A stretch of 64,000 bases of DNA from Ruminococcus sp. OA3 (GTDB taxonomy: Bacteria > Bacillota > Clostridia > Lachnospirales > Lachnospiraceae): positions 3,782,001 through 3,846,000 of the forward strand of contig NZ_JAKNTO010000001.1 in the NCBI RefSeq assembly GCF_022440845.1. The letters are read 5' to 3'. Positions 7,097 to 15,194 of the stretch are shown in pieces (position 1 is the stretch's first letter; every line of letters begins with the position of its first letter). A program made the translations under genes and the position numbers. Under the pieces are notes generated by a model. It saw nothing but the letters and a program-made list of their open reading frames with translations. It was not told the origin of the DNA and did not search any database.

Positions 7097-8467
7097 TTGG
7101 AACTTCAGGAAATTGACGAACAGAAGCGAAATGAAAAATTTATACGTATGACACAGATGCCGATTCAGAAAATCATTCCCAGAATGGCAGTACCGACAAT
7201 CATCAGCATGCTGATCTCATCCTTTTATAATATGGTGGATACGATCTATGTCGGTCATCTTGACAATACCGAATCCTCGGCAGCCGTGGGCGTTGCCTTC
7301 TCTTTTATGGCACTGATTCAGGCTGTCGGATTTTTTTTCGGACACGGTTCCGGGAACTTTATCTCACGTTCACTTGGAAAAAAAGAATATGATAAAGCGA
7401 AAAACATGGCTGCCACCGGTTTCTTTCTTCCGATCGCAGTCGGTACGCTGATCATGGTGCTCGGACTGCTGTTTACCACACCACTCTCCAGAATACTGGG
7501 AGCAACTGAAACTGCCCTGCCTTATACCAACAGTTATTTGCGCTGGCTATTGCTGGGCACACCATTTATGATGTCTTCACTCGTAATGAACAATCAGCTG
7601 CGGCTTCAGGGCAGCGCCCAGATTGCCATGGTAGGCATTACATTCGGTGCAGTACTCAATATTGCATTGGATCCGATTTTTATCTTTAAACTCGGCATGG
7701 GAGTCGGCGGTGCCGCACTTGCCACGATCATCAGCCAGTTTACCAGCTGGCTTCTTCTGCTGTGCGGATGTGGGCAAAAGGGAAATATTTCCATAAGCCT
7801 GAAAAACCTTTCTCCACACATCTGGCAGTTTGGTGAGATCGTACGGTGCGGACTCCCGTCACTCTGCCGCCAGGGAATCGCCAGCGTTGCAGTGATCGCT
7901 TTAAACTGGGCGGTGAAAGGATACGGCGACTCTGCCATCGCAGCATTTTCCATCGTTTCCAGAATCACTACTTTCGCAGGTTCCGCAATGATCGGTTTCG
8001 GCCAGGGTTTTCAGCCCGTCTGCGGCTTCAGTTATGGGGCCGGACTATACGAGCGGGTCATAAAAGCCTTCTGGTTCTGCGTTAAGGTTTCAACGGTCAT
8101 TCTGGTACTGCTCTCTGTTGCAGGATTCATTCTGGCCCCTGGGCTGATTGCCCTGTTCCGCAGCGGTGATCCGCAGCTGATCGCCATCGGCAGCCGTGCG
8201 CTGCGCTGCCAATGCCTGTCATTTCCACTCACAGGGCTGATCATTATGACAAATATGATGCTGCAGAACATCGGAAGAACTCTGCCCGCAAGTGTGCTCG
8301 CCATGGGACGTCAGGGGGTATTCTTTCTGCCTCTTCTTCCCCTCCTGTCAGCAGCCTCAGGACTGACCGGCACCTCATTTGCTCAGCCCGCCGCAGATGT
8401 CCTGACATTTGCACTTGCGATCCCGCTGTCCCTGCGAGCCGTAAGACAAATGCGCACTCTTCAATAA
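7097..8467 (+). CDS. MATE-family multidrug efflux transporter
   Basis: A 456-residue MATE antiporter of normal length with twelve predicted membrane segments in two MatE halves (about 20-230 and 240-450). The N-terminal block PRMAVPTIISMLISSFYNMV, followed by DTIYVG, is characteristic of the MepA/DinF-like branch. Translation starts at a TTG at 7097, supported by AGGGGG eight bases upstream; the next ATG lacks such a site. It likely exports cationic or other drugs using an ion gradient. The divergent TipAS-type MerR regulator suggests drug-induced expression. Its stop codon abuts the stop of the convergent MFS gene with no base between. Confidence 0.93.
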   Translation: MELQEIDEQKRNEKFIRMTQMPIQKIIPRMAVPTIISMLISSFYNMVDTIYVGHLDNTESSAAVGVAFSFMALIQAVGFFFGHGSGNFISRSLGKKEYDKAKNMAATGFFLPIAVGTLIMVLGLLFTTPLSRILGATETALPYTNSYLRWLLLGTPFMMSSLVMNNQLRLQGSAQIAMVGITFGAVLNIALDPIFIFKLGMGVGGAALATIISQFTSWLLLLCGCGQKGNISISLKNLSPHIWQFGEIVRCGLPSLCRQGIASVAVIALNWAVKGYGDSAIAAFSIVSRITTFAGSAMIGFGQGFQPVCGFSYGAGLYERVIKAFWFCVKVSTVILVLLSVAGFILAPGLIALFRSGDPQLIAIGSRALRCQCLSFPLTGLIIMTNMMLQNIGRTLPASVLAMGRQGVFFLPLLPLLSAASGLTGTSFAQPAADVLTFALAIPLSLRAVRQMRTLQ

Positions 8468-9673
8468 TTATTGTCTCCTCTCGATCCCTATACTGACAGC
8501 AGTGACAATGATGCATATAAGCCCGGTAACTAAAAACCACATATTCACCCCTATTTTTTCGGCCACTGGTCCACCGATCAGCAGTCCGACTGGCATTGCC
8601 AGCGAGCTGACGATCCCGACGACAGAAAACGCGCGGCCCATCTTCAAAGGATCTATGTTTTCCTGCATATAAGCCATAAAGGGTATCGTATGGATATTGC
8701 CAAACGCACCCATAAATCCGCAGGATACCACAAATACCCAGAAAAACTGCATTGCCGGAGGGAGTACTCCACAGGCGGCGGATGAAATTCCTATCCCAAG
8801 CAGCCCGATGTATGACATTCGTATTTTATTCTTAACCTTGAACACACTGCCGAACAATACGGCTGCTGCCATCATGCCCACTGCGAATGAAAGTTCCACA
8901 GCACTTGCATGCCATGCGCTCCCTCTGAAATAACTGCTTGTCATCAGTGGATAAAAAGACGCCAGCGGCAGGAAAAAAACCATGCAGACTGTCTCCGCGA
9001 TAATCAGCACAAGTAATTTTCTGTCCTCAAAGAATACATCAATACCTTCTTTGAACTCCCGCAGAAATTTCTTATGCGTCCTCTCATGCTCTTTCGGCAT
9101 CTCAGGTATTCTCACAACCGCCAGCAGACCACTCGCAGCAGCAGCCCCGGCAAGATCACTCAGCAGTACTACCGGAAGGGGAAATGCTGCATAGAGTGCC
9201 GCGCCGATAACAGGTCCCAGCATAAAGGCGCCTGACTGCATAAACTGCGACCACCCATTCGCACGCACCAGTTCCTGTGGCGGAACGATCTGCGGTATGA
9301 TCGCCTGTATGGACGGCTGATGGAAAGTACTTCCAATCCCTCTCACCAGCAAAACGATAAGCGCCGACCATACCGGAAGCTCATACTTCCACATGATAAC
9401 GGCAAACACCGCCGCTGCCAGTCCGATAAACATATCCGCTGTAATGCAGATCAGCTTTCGGTTCACACGGTCAGCAAGCACACCGGCGAGCGGACTGAGC
9501 AAAATAACAGGCAGATATGCCACCATCCCGGACATTCCCAGCATCAGCGGTGACTGTGTCTCGCTGGCAATCCACCAGATCAATGCAAACTGAACCGCGG
9601 AACTTCCGACTAATGATACTGTCTGACCAAATGCCACGGTAATGAATTTCTGTTTCCACTTTAATTGTTCCAT
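8468..9673 (-). CDS. MFS efflux transporter, macrolide-efflux (Mef-like) type
   Basis: A 401-residue major facilitator of the MFS_3 type with twelve predicted membrane segments. It has the opening WKQKFITVAFGQTVSLVGS, the segment FALIWWIASET and the loop motif GVLADRVNRK. Relatives include Mef(A)/Mef(E) macrolide exporters and other drug pumps. The link to macrolides is strengthened by its leader: a short peptide ending Arg-Phe-Arg plus an intrinsic terminator stands between promoter and gene. The start ATG at 9673 has GTAGGAG upstream. Expression is probably induced by ribosome-stalling antibiotics (inference). Confidence 0.88.
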   Translation of the reverse strand: MEQLKWKQKFITVAFGQTVSLVGSSAVQFALIWWIASETQSPLMLGMSGMVAYLPVILLSPLAGVLADRVNRKLICITADMFIGLAAAVFAVIMWKYELPVWSALIVLLVRGIGSTFHQPSIQAIIPQIVPPQELVRANGWSQFMQSGAFMLGPVIGAALYAAFPLPVVLLSDLAGAAAASGLLAVVRIPEMPKEHERTHKKFLREFKEGIDVFFEDRKLLVLIIAETVCMVFFLPLASFYPLMTSSYFRGSAWHASAVELSFAVGMMAAAVLFGSVFKVKNKIRMSYIGLLGIGISSAACGVLPPAMQFFWVFVVSCGFMGAFGNIHTIPFMAYMQENIDPLKMGRAFSVVGIVSSLAMPVGLLIGGPVAEKIGVNMWFLVTGLICIIVTAVSIGIERRQ

Positions 9674-9719
9674 TTTATTTCTCCTACATTTTTCTTATTG
9701 ATCAGTCTCCTCGTATTTG

Positions 9720-9895
9720 ACGTTCGTGGCAATAAAAAATGCAGGCACACCATCAAAAGAGATTTTGCCTGCAATACGGTAACGGAACACAGGTGGCATA
9801 AAACCACCTGAAATGTCTGATGTTCCTGTTGATCCGTAAAAATAAGCATGACAAAACAGCTCTTTTCATGAAAGAACCGATTTTTTATCGCCTAC
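9720..9895 (-). promoter_or_regulatory. Transcription attenuator of the MFS pump gene
   Basis: On the minus strand after the leader peptide come alternative stems. One hairpin pairs CAGGTGG with CCACCTG (9810-9804/9796-9790); a surrounding pair GGAACA/TGTTCC can extend it. Then an intrinsic terminator pairs TGCAGGCA with TGCCTGCA (9773-9766/9747-9740) followed by ATTTTTTATT (9739-9730). It lies about 60 bases before the pump start. Overlapping pairings downstream of a leader peptide are the signature of ribosome-stalling attenuation. Confidence 0.7.
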
Positions 9896-9919
9896 TTATC
9901 TAAAACGGATTGCAAACAT
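9896..9919 (-). CDS. Leader peptide MFAIRFR (attenuation control)
   Basis: Seven codons (Met-Phe-Ala-Ile-Arg-Phe-Arg) and TAA on the minus strand, with a near-perfect GGGAGGTG ribosome binding site about 7 bases upstream and a consensus promoter at 9966-9994. The peptide ends in Arg-Phe-Arg, an Arg/Lys-X-Arg/Lys motif of the kind at which macrolides stall ribosomes, as in the Mef leader ending Arg-Leu-Arg. Stalling would change folding of the following attenuator. Too short to judge by composition; the call rests on ribosome binding site, motif and context. Confidence 0.7.
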   Translation of the reverse strand: MFAIRFR

Positions 9920-9965
9920 CAAGACACCTCCCTGAATTTATAATAATTGTTACGATAATGAACTC

Positions 9966-9994
9966 ATCATAGCAAAGAGCATTTTGTCTGTCAA
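9966..9994 (-). promoter_or_regulatory. SigA promoter of the leader peptide and MFS pump
   Basis: Minus strand TTGACA (9994-9989), 17-bp spacer, TATGAT (9971-9966). This is close to consensus, as expected for a constitutive promoter controlled by attenuation further downstream. Confidence 0.8.
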
Positions 9995-10053
9995 GCACAA
10001 TACATATATTTTAGTGAAATTTCAAACACTTCATAGTAAGTAATCTGTCACAG

Positions 10054-10062
10054 TGCTATAAT
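10054..10062 (+). promoter_or_regulatory. Extended -10 promoter of brnQ
   Basis: TGCTATAAT (10054-10062) is an extended -10 element with no good -35 at the usual distance. It lies 24 bases before the brnQ start. Confidence 0.5.
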
Positions 10063-10085
10063 AGAATAAAATATCTGGGAGACAT

Positions 10086-11429
10086 ATGATGAAAGAAAAA
10101 TTAAACTTCAGACAATATCTGACAATCGCGAGTATGTTGTTCGGTCTTTTTTTCGGAGCGGGAAATCTGATCTTCCCGGCACTCATGGGCCAGATGGCCG
10201 GAAGGAATGTGTGGCCTGCCATTGCGGGGTTCCTGATCACCGGAGTCGGACTCCCCCTGCTGGGTGTGATCGCCCTTGGAAACAGCCGGTGCAGCGGGCT
10301 GACAGAAATGAGCCAGCGTATCGGCAGGCGATATGGTGTCTTTTTTACCTGTGCACTTTACCTTACGATCGGTCCTTTTTTCGCGATTCCGAGGTGTGCC
10401 ACCGTACCTTTTGCTGTCGGTATTGAGCCACTGTTATCACATGACTCCGGAAGTGCCGTCCCATTAGCCATTTTTTCATTTATATTTTTTGGAATTGTGC
10501 TGTATTTTTCACTTCGTCCGGGGGAAATCCTGACCTGGGTAGGAAAAGTACTGAATCCATTATTTTTGATTTTTCTCGGTGTCCTGATGATCACAGCATT
10601 ATGCCGGCCGCTCGGAAATGTCAGCAGCATCACTCCGGAAGCAGCCTACTCATCCGGCGCATTCTTCAACGGTTTCCTGGAAGGCTACAATACAATGGAT
10701 GCACTTGCCGGTCTGGCATTCGGCATTATAGTCGTCAATGTCATAAAGGGGCTCGGCGTAAAACAACCGGGCAACGTTGCCCGCTGCACCGTGAAAGCAG
10801 GCGTTTTAAGCTCTTTGATCATGGCTGTGATCTATATCATTGTCACAGTCGCAGGCACGCAGAGTCGCGGGCTCTCATCGTTATGCAAAAACGGGGGCGA
10901 AGTGCTGACGTTCATCGCCCGTCATTACTACGGAACTGCCGGAGCGGTAATTCTGGCACTCACGGTAACTTTCGCCTGCCTGAAAACTTCTATCGGGCTC
11001 ATCACAAGCTGCAGCGAGACTTTTGTTCTGCTGTTCCCCGGAAAACTCAGCTACCGCGGTTGGGCAACTGTATTTTCCTGCCTCTCCTTTTTGATTGCAA
11101 ATCTGGGGCTGGAGCTTATTATCAAGTATTCTCTGCCCGTCCTGATGCTTCTTTATCCCCTTGCCATCACACTGATCCTTCTGTGCCTGTTCGGAAGATT
11201 ATTTGAAAACGCCCGCTGTGTCTACGCCTGCGTAACTGCATTTACATTCGCAGCAGCGCTGCTTGATTTCCTCGCTGCGCTTCCCAAACAGCTGCAGATT
11301 CTGCTTCACACAGACTTTCTGATTTCTGCCGCCCGGCAATGGCTTCCGCTGTTTGACCTTGGACTGGGCTGGATGCTGCCGGCCATTCTGGGTTTCTTTA
11401 CCGGTATCATTATAAAAAAACAAAATTGA
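10086..11429 (+). CDS. brnQ: Branched-chain amino acid transporter, BrnQ/LIVCS family
   Basis: A 447-residue membrane carrier with about twelve predicted segments, normal for the LIVCS family that imports leucine, isoleucine and valine with Na+ or H+. The diagnostic N-terminus (SMLFGLFFGAGNLIFPALMG) is present, followed by GFLITGVGLPLLGVIALG and NGFLEGYNTMDALAGLAFG. It starts at tandem ATGs with GGGAG upstream. Monocistronic: a hairpin follows at 11441-11492. No leader peptide or T-box seen. Confidence 0.93.
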   Translation: MMKEKLNFRQYLTIASMLFGLFFGAGNLIFPALMGQMAGRNVWPAIAGFLITGVGLPLLGVIALGNSRCSGLTEMSQRIGRRYGVFFTCALYLTIGPFFAIPRCATVPFAVGIEPLLSHDSGSAVPLAIFSFIFFGIVLYFSLRPGEILTWVGKVLNPLFLIFLGVLMITALCRPLGNVSSITPEAAYSSGAFFNGFLEGYNTMDALAGLAFGIIVVNVIKGLGVKQPGNVARCTVKAGVLSSLIMAVIYIIVTVAGTQSRGLSSLCKNGGEVLTFIARHYYGTAGAVILALTVTFACLKTSIGLITSCSETFVLLFPGKLSYRGWATVFSCLSFLIANLGLELIIKYSLPVLMLLYPLAITLILLCLFGRLFENARCVYACVTAFTFAAALLDFLAALPKQLQILLHTDFLISAARQWLPLFDLGLGWMLPAILGFFTGIIIKKQN

Positions 11430-11440
11430 TATACAGATGT

Positions 11441-11499
11441 TTATGCTTCAAAATTGCTGCGCACAATATGCTCCCGCAATCCTGAAGCATAAATATTTT
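11441..11499 (+). terminator. Probable terminator after brnQ
   Basis: TTATGCTTCA (11441-11450) pairs with TGAAGCATAA (11483-11492) around a 32-base loop and is followed by a T-rich run (ATATTTTC). The long loop makes it a moderate call. Confidence 0.5.
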
Positions 11500-11543
11500 C
11501 CGCGGACATAGATTTACAGTAAAAGGAATTCTTCAGGTATCTT

Positions 11544-12368
11544 ATGTCTAATGTTAATTATAAGAAAATACTCGGCCTTACGTTTCTGCTCGCCGCCACT
11601 TTTTTTGCCGGCAGACTGGCAGCCCGGATCGTGGATCATACGAAACAGACGGTCTTCCGTTCGGAAGCTGTCACCGCATCTGCAGACGGAAACTGGGGAC
11701 TCAGTTTCCAGGAGGAAGGCCAGCCTCCCGTCGCCAATGCCAGCATGGAAGAGCTGAAGCAGTTCGATGCATTCTACGCGGAGGATACAACGGAAAAAGT
11801 ACTGTACATAACTTTTGATGCCGGCTTTGAAAATGGAAATACACCGGCTATCCTGGATGCCCTGAAAAAACACAGCGCACCTGCCACCTTCTTCATCGTC
11901 GGCAACTATCTCACGAGCAGCCCCGACCTCGTGAAAAGGATGGTTGAGGAGGGCCATACGGTTGGCAACCACACGTACCACCACCCGGATATGTCTCAGA
12001 TATCAACGAAAGAAGCATTTGCCAAAGAGCTGACCGAGCTTGAGACTCTTTATCAGGAGACTGTCGGAAAGCCAATGACAAAGTATTACAGACCCCCGCA
12101 GGGCAAATACAGCGAGAGTAACCTGAAAATGGCTCAGGAACTTGGATACCAGACCTTCTTCTGGAGCCTTGCCTATGTTGACTGGTATCAGGATGATCAG
12201 CCCACTAAAGAAGAGGCTTTCGATAAGCTTCTGGGACGCATTCATCCCGGCGCTGTCGTCCTGCTCCACAGCACTTCCAGCACCAATGCGGAAATTCTGG
12301 ATGAACTTCTCACAAAGTGGGAAGAAATGGGCTACACCTTTAAATCTCTTGATCAGATGAAAGCGTAG
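11544..12368 (+). CDS. Polysaccharide deacetylase, PdaA-like (CE4)
   Basis: A 274-residue secreted or anchored CE4 deacetylase. An N-terminal signal anchor (about 8-28) precedes the catalytic domain. Motifs are ITFDAGFENGNT (catalytic Asp), the metal ligands in HTYHHPD, RPPQGKYSE, and VVLLHS near the C-terminus. The FENGNT form and DWYQDD segment resemble PdaA, which makes muramic delta-lactam in the spore cortex. The next gene is a spore-type LysM-GH18, supporting a cortex role (inference). The ribosome binding site is weak. Confidence 0.87.
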   Translation: MSNVNYKKILGLTFLLAATFFAGRLAARIVDHTKQTVFRSEAVTASADGNWGLSFQEEGQPPVANASMEELKQFDAFYAEDTTEKVLYITFDAGFENGNTPAILDALKKHSAPATFFIVGNYLTSSPDLVKRMVEEGHTVGNHTYHHPDMSQISTKEAFAKELTELETLYQETVGKPMTKYYRPPQGKYSESNLKMAQELGYQTFFWSLAYVDWYQDDQPTKEEAFDKLLGRIHPGAVVLLHSTSSTNAEILDELLTKWEEMGYTFKSLDQMKA

Positions 12369-12378
12369 GTGCCTGTCA

Positions 12379-13530
12379 ATGCAGATATATGTTGTTTCAT
12401 CCGGTGACACCGTAGATACCATAGCCTCAGCTTTTCAGGTCTCAGCCTCAACCATAATTTTTGATAACCAGCTGGTATATCCATACCAGCTCGCCATCGG
12501 ACAGTCACTGCTGCTGCAGGACGGATCGCCGCCTCAGCGGCTGCGCTCCGTTTCAGTGAATGGGTATGCTTACCCCTTTATCAGTCCCTGGGTCCTTCAG
12601 GAAACTCTTCCATACCTGACTGATCTCTCTGTTTTTTCTTACGGCTTTACTTCTGACGGCAATTTAGTCCCGCCTCTTCTGTCGGAAGACTGGATGCTGG
12701 ATGCCGCAGAGACTGCCGGCACCCGGCCGATTCTAGTGCTGACTCCTCTTGGACCCGACGGTCAGTTTAATAATGAACTGATCTCTGCCGTTGTCAATAA
12801 CTTCACCGTCCAGGAGCATCTGCTGAATCAGCTGATTGAGACGATGGAGACACTCGGCTACGGCGGTCTTGATATCGACTTTGAATATATAAAGGCAGAA
12901 GACCGTGATGCTTTTACGGCATTTGTCACCCGCACAGTCAACACGCTTTCTCCCCTCGGCTATCCGGTCTCTGTAGCACTCGCCCCGAAGACTTCCGCGG
13001 ATCAGCAGGGTCTTTTATATCAGGGAAAAGATTATCCGGCACTGGGAGCAATTGCCGACCATGTACTTCTGATGACATATGAATGGGGATATACCTACGG
13101 ACCTCCGATGGCAGTGGCACCCATCTCCATGGTGCGCCGCGTCCTCGATTATGCAGTTACGGAAATTCCTCCCGGGAAAATCGATCTTGGAATCCCAAAC
13201 TACGGGTATGACTGGCCGCTGCCGTTCGTGCGCGGTGAGACGGCTGCAACTACCATAGGCAATGTAGAAGCCGTCCGCCTGGCAGTACGTTATCATGCTG
13301 TCATTCAATTTGATGAGACCGCCCAGTCTCCTTACTTTTATTATGAAGACGAAGGCATCACACATGAAGTGTGGTTTGAAGATGCGCGCAGTATCCGGGC
13401 AAAGCTTGGACTGATCCAGGAATACGGCTTAAGAGGCGCAGGATACTGGCAGATTATGCAGTGGTGGCGCGCCAACTGGCTGCTGATGAACGATATGTAC
13501 ACGATAAATAAAATAAACGGGGGCACTTGA
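12379..13530 (+). CDS. LysM-GH18 glycosidase, spore cortex hydrolase SleL/YaaH-like
   Basis: A 383-residue protein with one N-terminal LysM (about 2-46, YVVSSGDTVDTIASAF) and a glycoside hydrolase 18 barrel. The catalytic DxxDxDxE-type motif reads GGLDIDFEYI. SleL/YaaH enzymes cleave germinating spore cortex fragments and usually carry two LysM repeats; only one is seen. No signal peptide, which is common for spore-coat enzymes made in the mother cell. It starts 10 bases after the PdaA-like gene with AGGTG upstream, so the two are cotranscribed. Its stop codon lies inside the terminator stem. Confidence 0.87.
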   Translation: MQIYVVSSGDTVDTIASAFQVSASTIIFDNQLVYPYQLAIGQSLLLQDGSPPQRLRSVSVNGYAYPFISPWVLQETLPYLTDLSVFSYGFTSDGNLVPPLLSEDWMLDAAETAGTRPILVLTPLGPDGQFNNELISAVVNNFTVQEHLLNQLIETMETLGYGGLDIDFEYIKAEDRDAFTAFVTRTVNTLSPLGYPVSVALAPKTSADQQGLLYQGKDYPALGAIADHVLLMTYEWGYTYGPPMAVAPISMVRRVLDYAVTEIPPGKIDLGIPNYGYDWPLPFVRGETAATTIGNVEAVRLAVRYHAVIQFDETAQSPYFYYEDEGITHEVWFEDARSIRAKLGLIQEYGLRGAGYWQIMQWWRANWLLMNDMYTINKINGGT

Positions 13531-13544
13531 AATCAAGTGCCCCC
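13519..13544. terminator. Shared terminator hairpin between GH18 and purF-like genes
   Basis: GGGGGCACTTGA (13519-13530) pairs perfectly with TCAAGTGCCCCC (13533-13544). The left arm contains the TGA stop of the GH18 gene. The T-rich tail is better on the minus strand (GTTTATTTTA), so it probably also ends the purF-like transcript. Confidence 0.75.
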
Positions 13545-13568
13545 GGAAATTTCAGATCAGCTGTCTGT

Positions 13569-14981
13569 CTATTCTTTTCCATTGAAACAGTACGTACAAA
13601 GTTTGCACGGCGAAATTCCAATAGATTCTTCCAGGTCATCCAGCCTGTGATAGCGCAATGTTGTAAAATTCTGCTCTTTTCTGATCTCCTCCAGCATCTG
13701 CTCATATCGTTTGCTGGAAGGGTCTGCGTAGTCGTCCAGAATCTCCTTCGATACCTGATCGCCTTCCCGGTCCTTGATGATCCTTCTGGTGATCAGATCC
13801 AGTTCGGATTTGGAACGTGAGAAGTTCAGATATTTACAGCCATACAGAAGCGGCGGGCAGGCAGGACGTATATGTACTTCTTTTGCCCCGCTCTGGTACA
13901 GGAAATCCGTTGTCTCACGCAGCTGTGTGCCCCTCACAATGGAATCATCAATCAGCAGAAGTTTCTTATTCTGAATCAGCGCCTTTACAGGAATAAGCTT
14001 CATCCTTGCGATCAGGCTTCTCTGGTCCTGATTCTGCGGCATAAATGACCGGGGCCATGTCGGTGTATATTTAATAAAAGGACGGGCATATGGGATCTTG
14101 GATTCATTAGCGTAGCCGATCGCATGCGCTATACCGGAGTCAGGAACCCCTGCGATAATATCAGGATCTATGGCTCCGCTGTCTCTTTTCGCCAGCATAC
14201 TGCCGCATTTATAACGCATCTCTTCAACATTGACGCCTTCATAGGAGGAAGTTGGATATCCATAATATACCCAGAGGAAGGAACAGATCCGCATCTCTTC
14301 TCCAGGTTCACTTAACGTCTTGATTTCATCCGGGGTGATAAAGACGATCTCCGCGGGTCCCAGTTCTTTGCAGTCGCTGTACCCGAGATTGATATATGCA
14401 AAGCTTTCAAAGGAAACACAGTGTGCCCCATTCTTTTTACCGATAACCATCGGCGTCCTTCCATAGCGGTCACGCGCTGCATACAGACCTTCCTTTGTCA
14501 TGAGCAGTATCGTCATGGATCCATCCACAATTTCCTGAACATAACGGATTCCTTCTGTAATCGTCTCCTTTTTGCAGATCAGAGCCGCAACAAGTTCTGT
14601 TGCATTGACCTGTCCCCCGCTCATCTCCTGAAAATGTGTATTTCCATTCTCATAAACATATTTCAGCAACTCATCCATGTTGTTGATTTTACCAACCGTT
14701 GTGATAGCGAAGCTCCCGAGATGTGACTGTACCAGCAACGGCTGCGGCTCATAATCGGAGATACATCCGATTCCCAGATTACCTTCCATCTCTTCTACAT
14801 CGCGTTCAAATTTGGTCCGGAAAGGTGAATTTTCAATATTGTGAATCGCGCGCTGGAATCCCTGCTCCCCGCATGTTGCCATTCCGCCTCTTCTGGTTCC
14901 CAGATGTGAGTGATAGTCTACACCGTAAAACAGCTCTAATGTACAGCTTGTTTTCGAAGCGACTCCAAAAAATCCTCCCAT
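13569..14981 (-). CDS. Amidophosphoribosyltransferase-like protein (PurF family) lacking Cys1
   Basis: A 470-residue PurF-family protein: N-terminal Ntn-glutaminase-like domain (about 1-235), then a phosphoribosyltransferase domain with the PRPP motif LLLIDDSIVRGTQLRET and Cys residues at the end (CKLCTYC) reminiscent of the Fe-S ligands of clostridial/Bacillus PurF. Canonical PurF begins Met-Cys-Gly and uses that Cys for glutamine hydrolysis. This protein begins MGGFFGVAS, so the nucleophile is absent. It may use free ammonia, act in another nitrogen transfer, or be regulatory. GGAGA precedes the start. No other purine gene is adjacent. The family is firm, the activity uncertain. Confidence 0.85.
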   Translation of the reverse strand: MGGFFGVASKTSCTLELFYGVDYHSHLGTRRGGMATCGEQGFQRAIHNIENSPFRTKFERDVEEMEGNLGIGCISDYEPQPLLVQSHLGSFAITTVGKINNMDELLKYVYENGNTHFQEMSGGQVNATELVAALICKKETITEGIRYVQEIVDGSMTILLMTKEGLYAARDRYGRTPMVIGKKNGAHCVSFESFAYINLGYSDCKELGPAEIVFITPDEIKTLSEPGEEMRICSFLWVYYGYPTSSYEGVNVEEMRYKCGSMLAKRDSGAIDPDIIAGVPDSGIAHAIGYANESKIPYARPFIKYTPTWPRSFMPQNQDQRSLIARMKLIPVKALIQNKKLLLIDDSIVRGTQLRETTDFLYQSGAKEVHIRPACPPLLYGCKYLNFSRSKSELDLITRRIIKDREGDQVSKEILDDYADPSSKRYEQMLEEIRKEQNFTTLRYHRLDDLEESIGISPCKLCTYCFNGKE

Positions 14982-15078
14982 AAATGATTTCTCCTTTTTC
15001 TGCTATATGTTGTTATGTATTTTTTCTTTACTTCTACTTTACCATAACTGCATCTGTCCGGTAAAGGGATGAACACAT

Positions 15079-15147
15079 TTTAACCACAATTTTTCTACAC
15101 TTTCTCCTTATTTTCATAACAATTTAACCACAATTTTTCTCTATACT
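15079..15147 (+). promoter_or_regulatory. Direct-repeat activator sites and promoter of htrA
   Basis: An 18-base sequence (TTTAACCACAATTTTTCT) occurs twice, at 15079-15096 and 15123-15140, 44 bases apart and therefore near the same helix face. TATACT follows at 15142-15147. The second copy occupies the -35 position, where no consensus exists. This is the arrangement of a response-regulator-activated promoter. Confidence 0.65.
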
Positions 15148-15194
15148 GTTTATAAAGCAAAAAGAAAAAACACAGTAGAGGAGATGTGATTATT

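Noticed and set aside
9661-9849. A 62-codon minus-strand frame between the MFAIRFR peptide and the MFS gene
   Set aside because: It covers the attenuator stems and terminator, has no convincing ribosome binding site and no recognised domain; the attenuator explains the sequence.
15184-15188. GTG start for the htrA gene at 15186
   Set aside because: Only two bases from the GAGGAG site; the ATG at 15195 is better placed.
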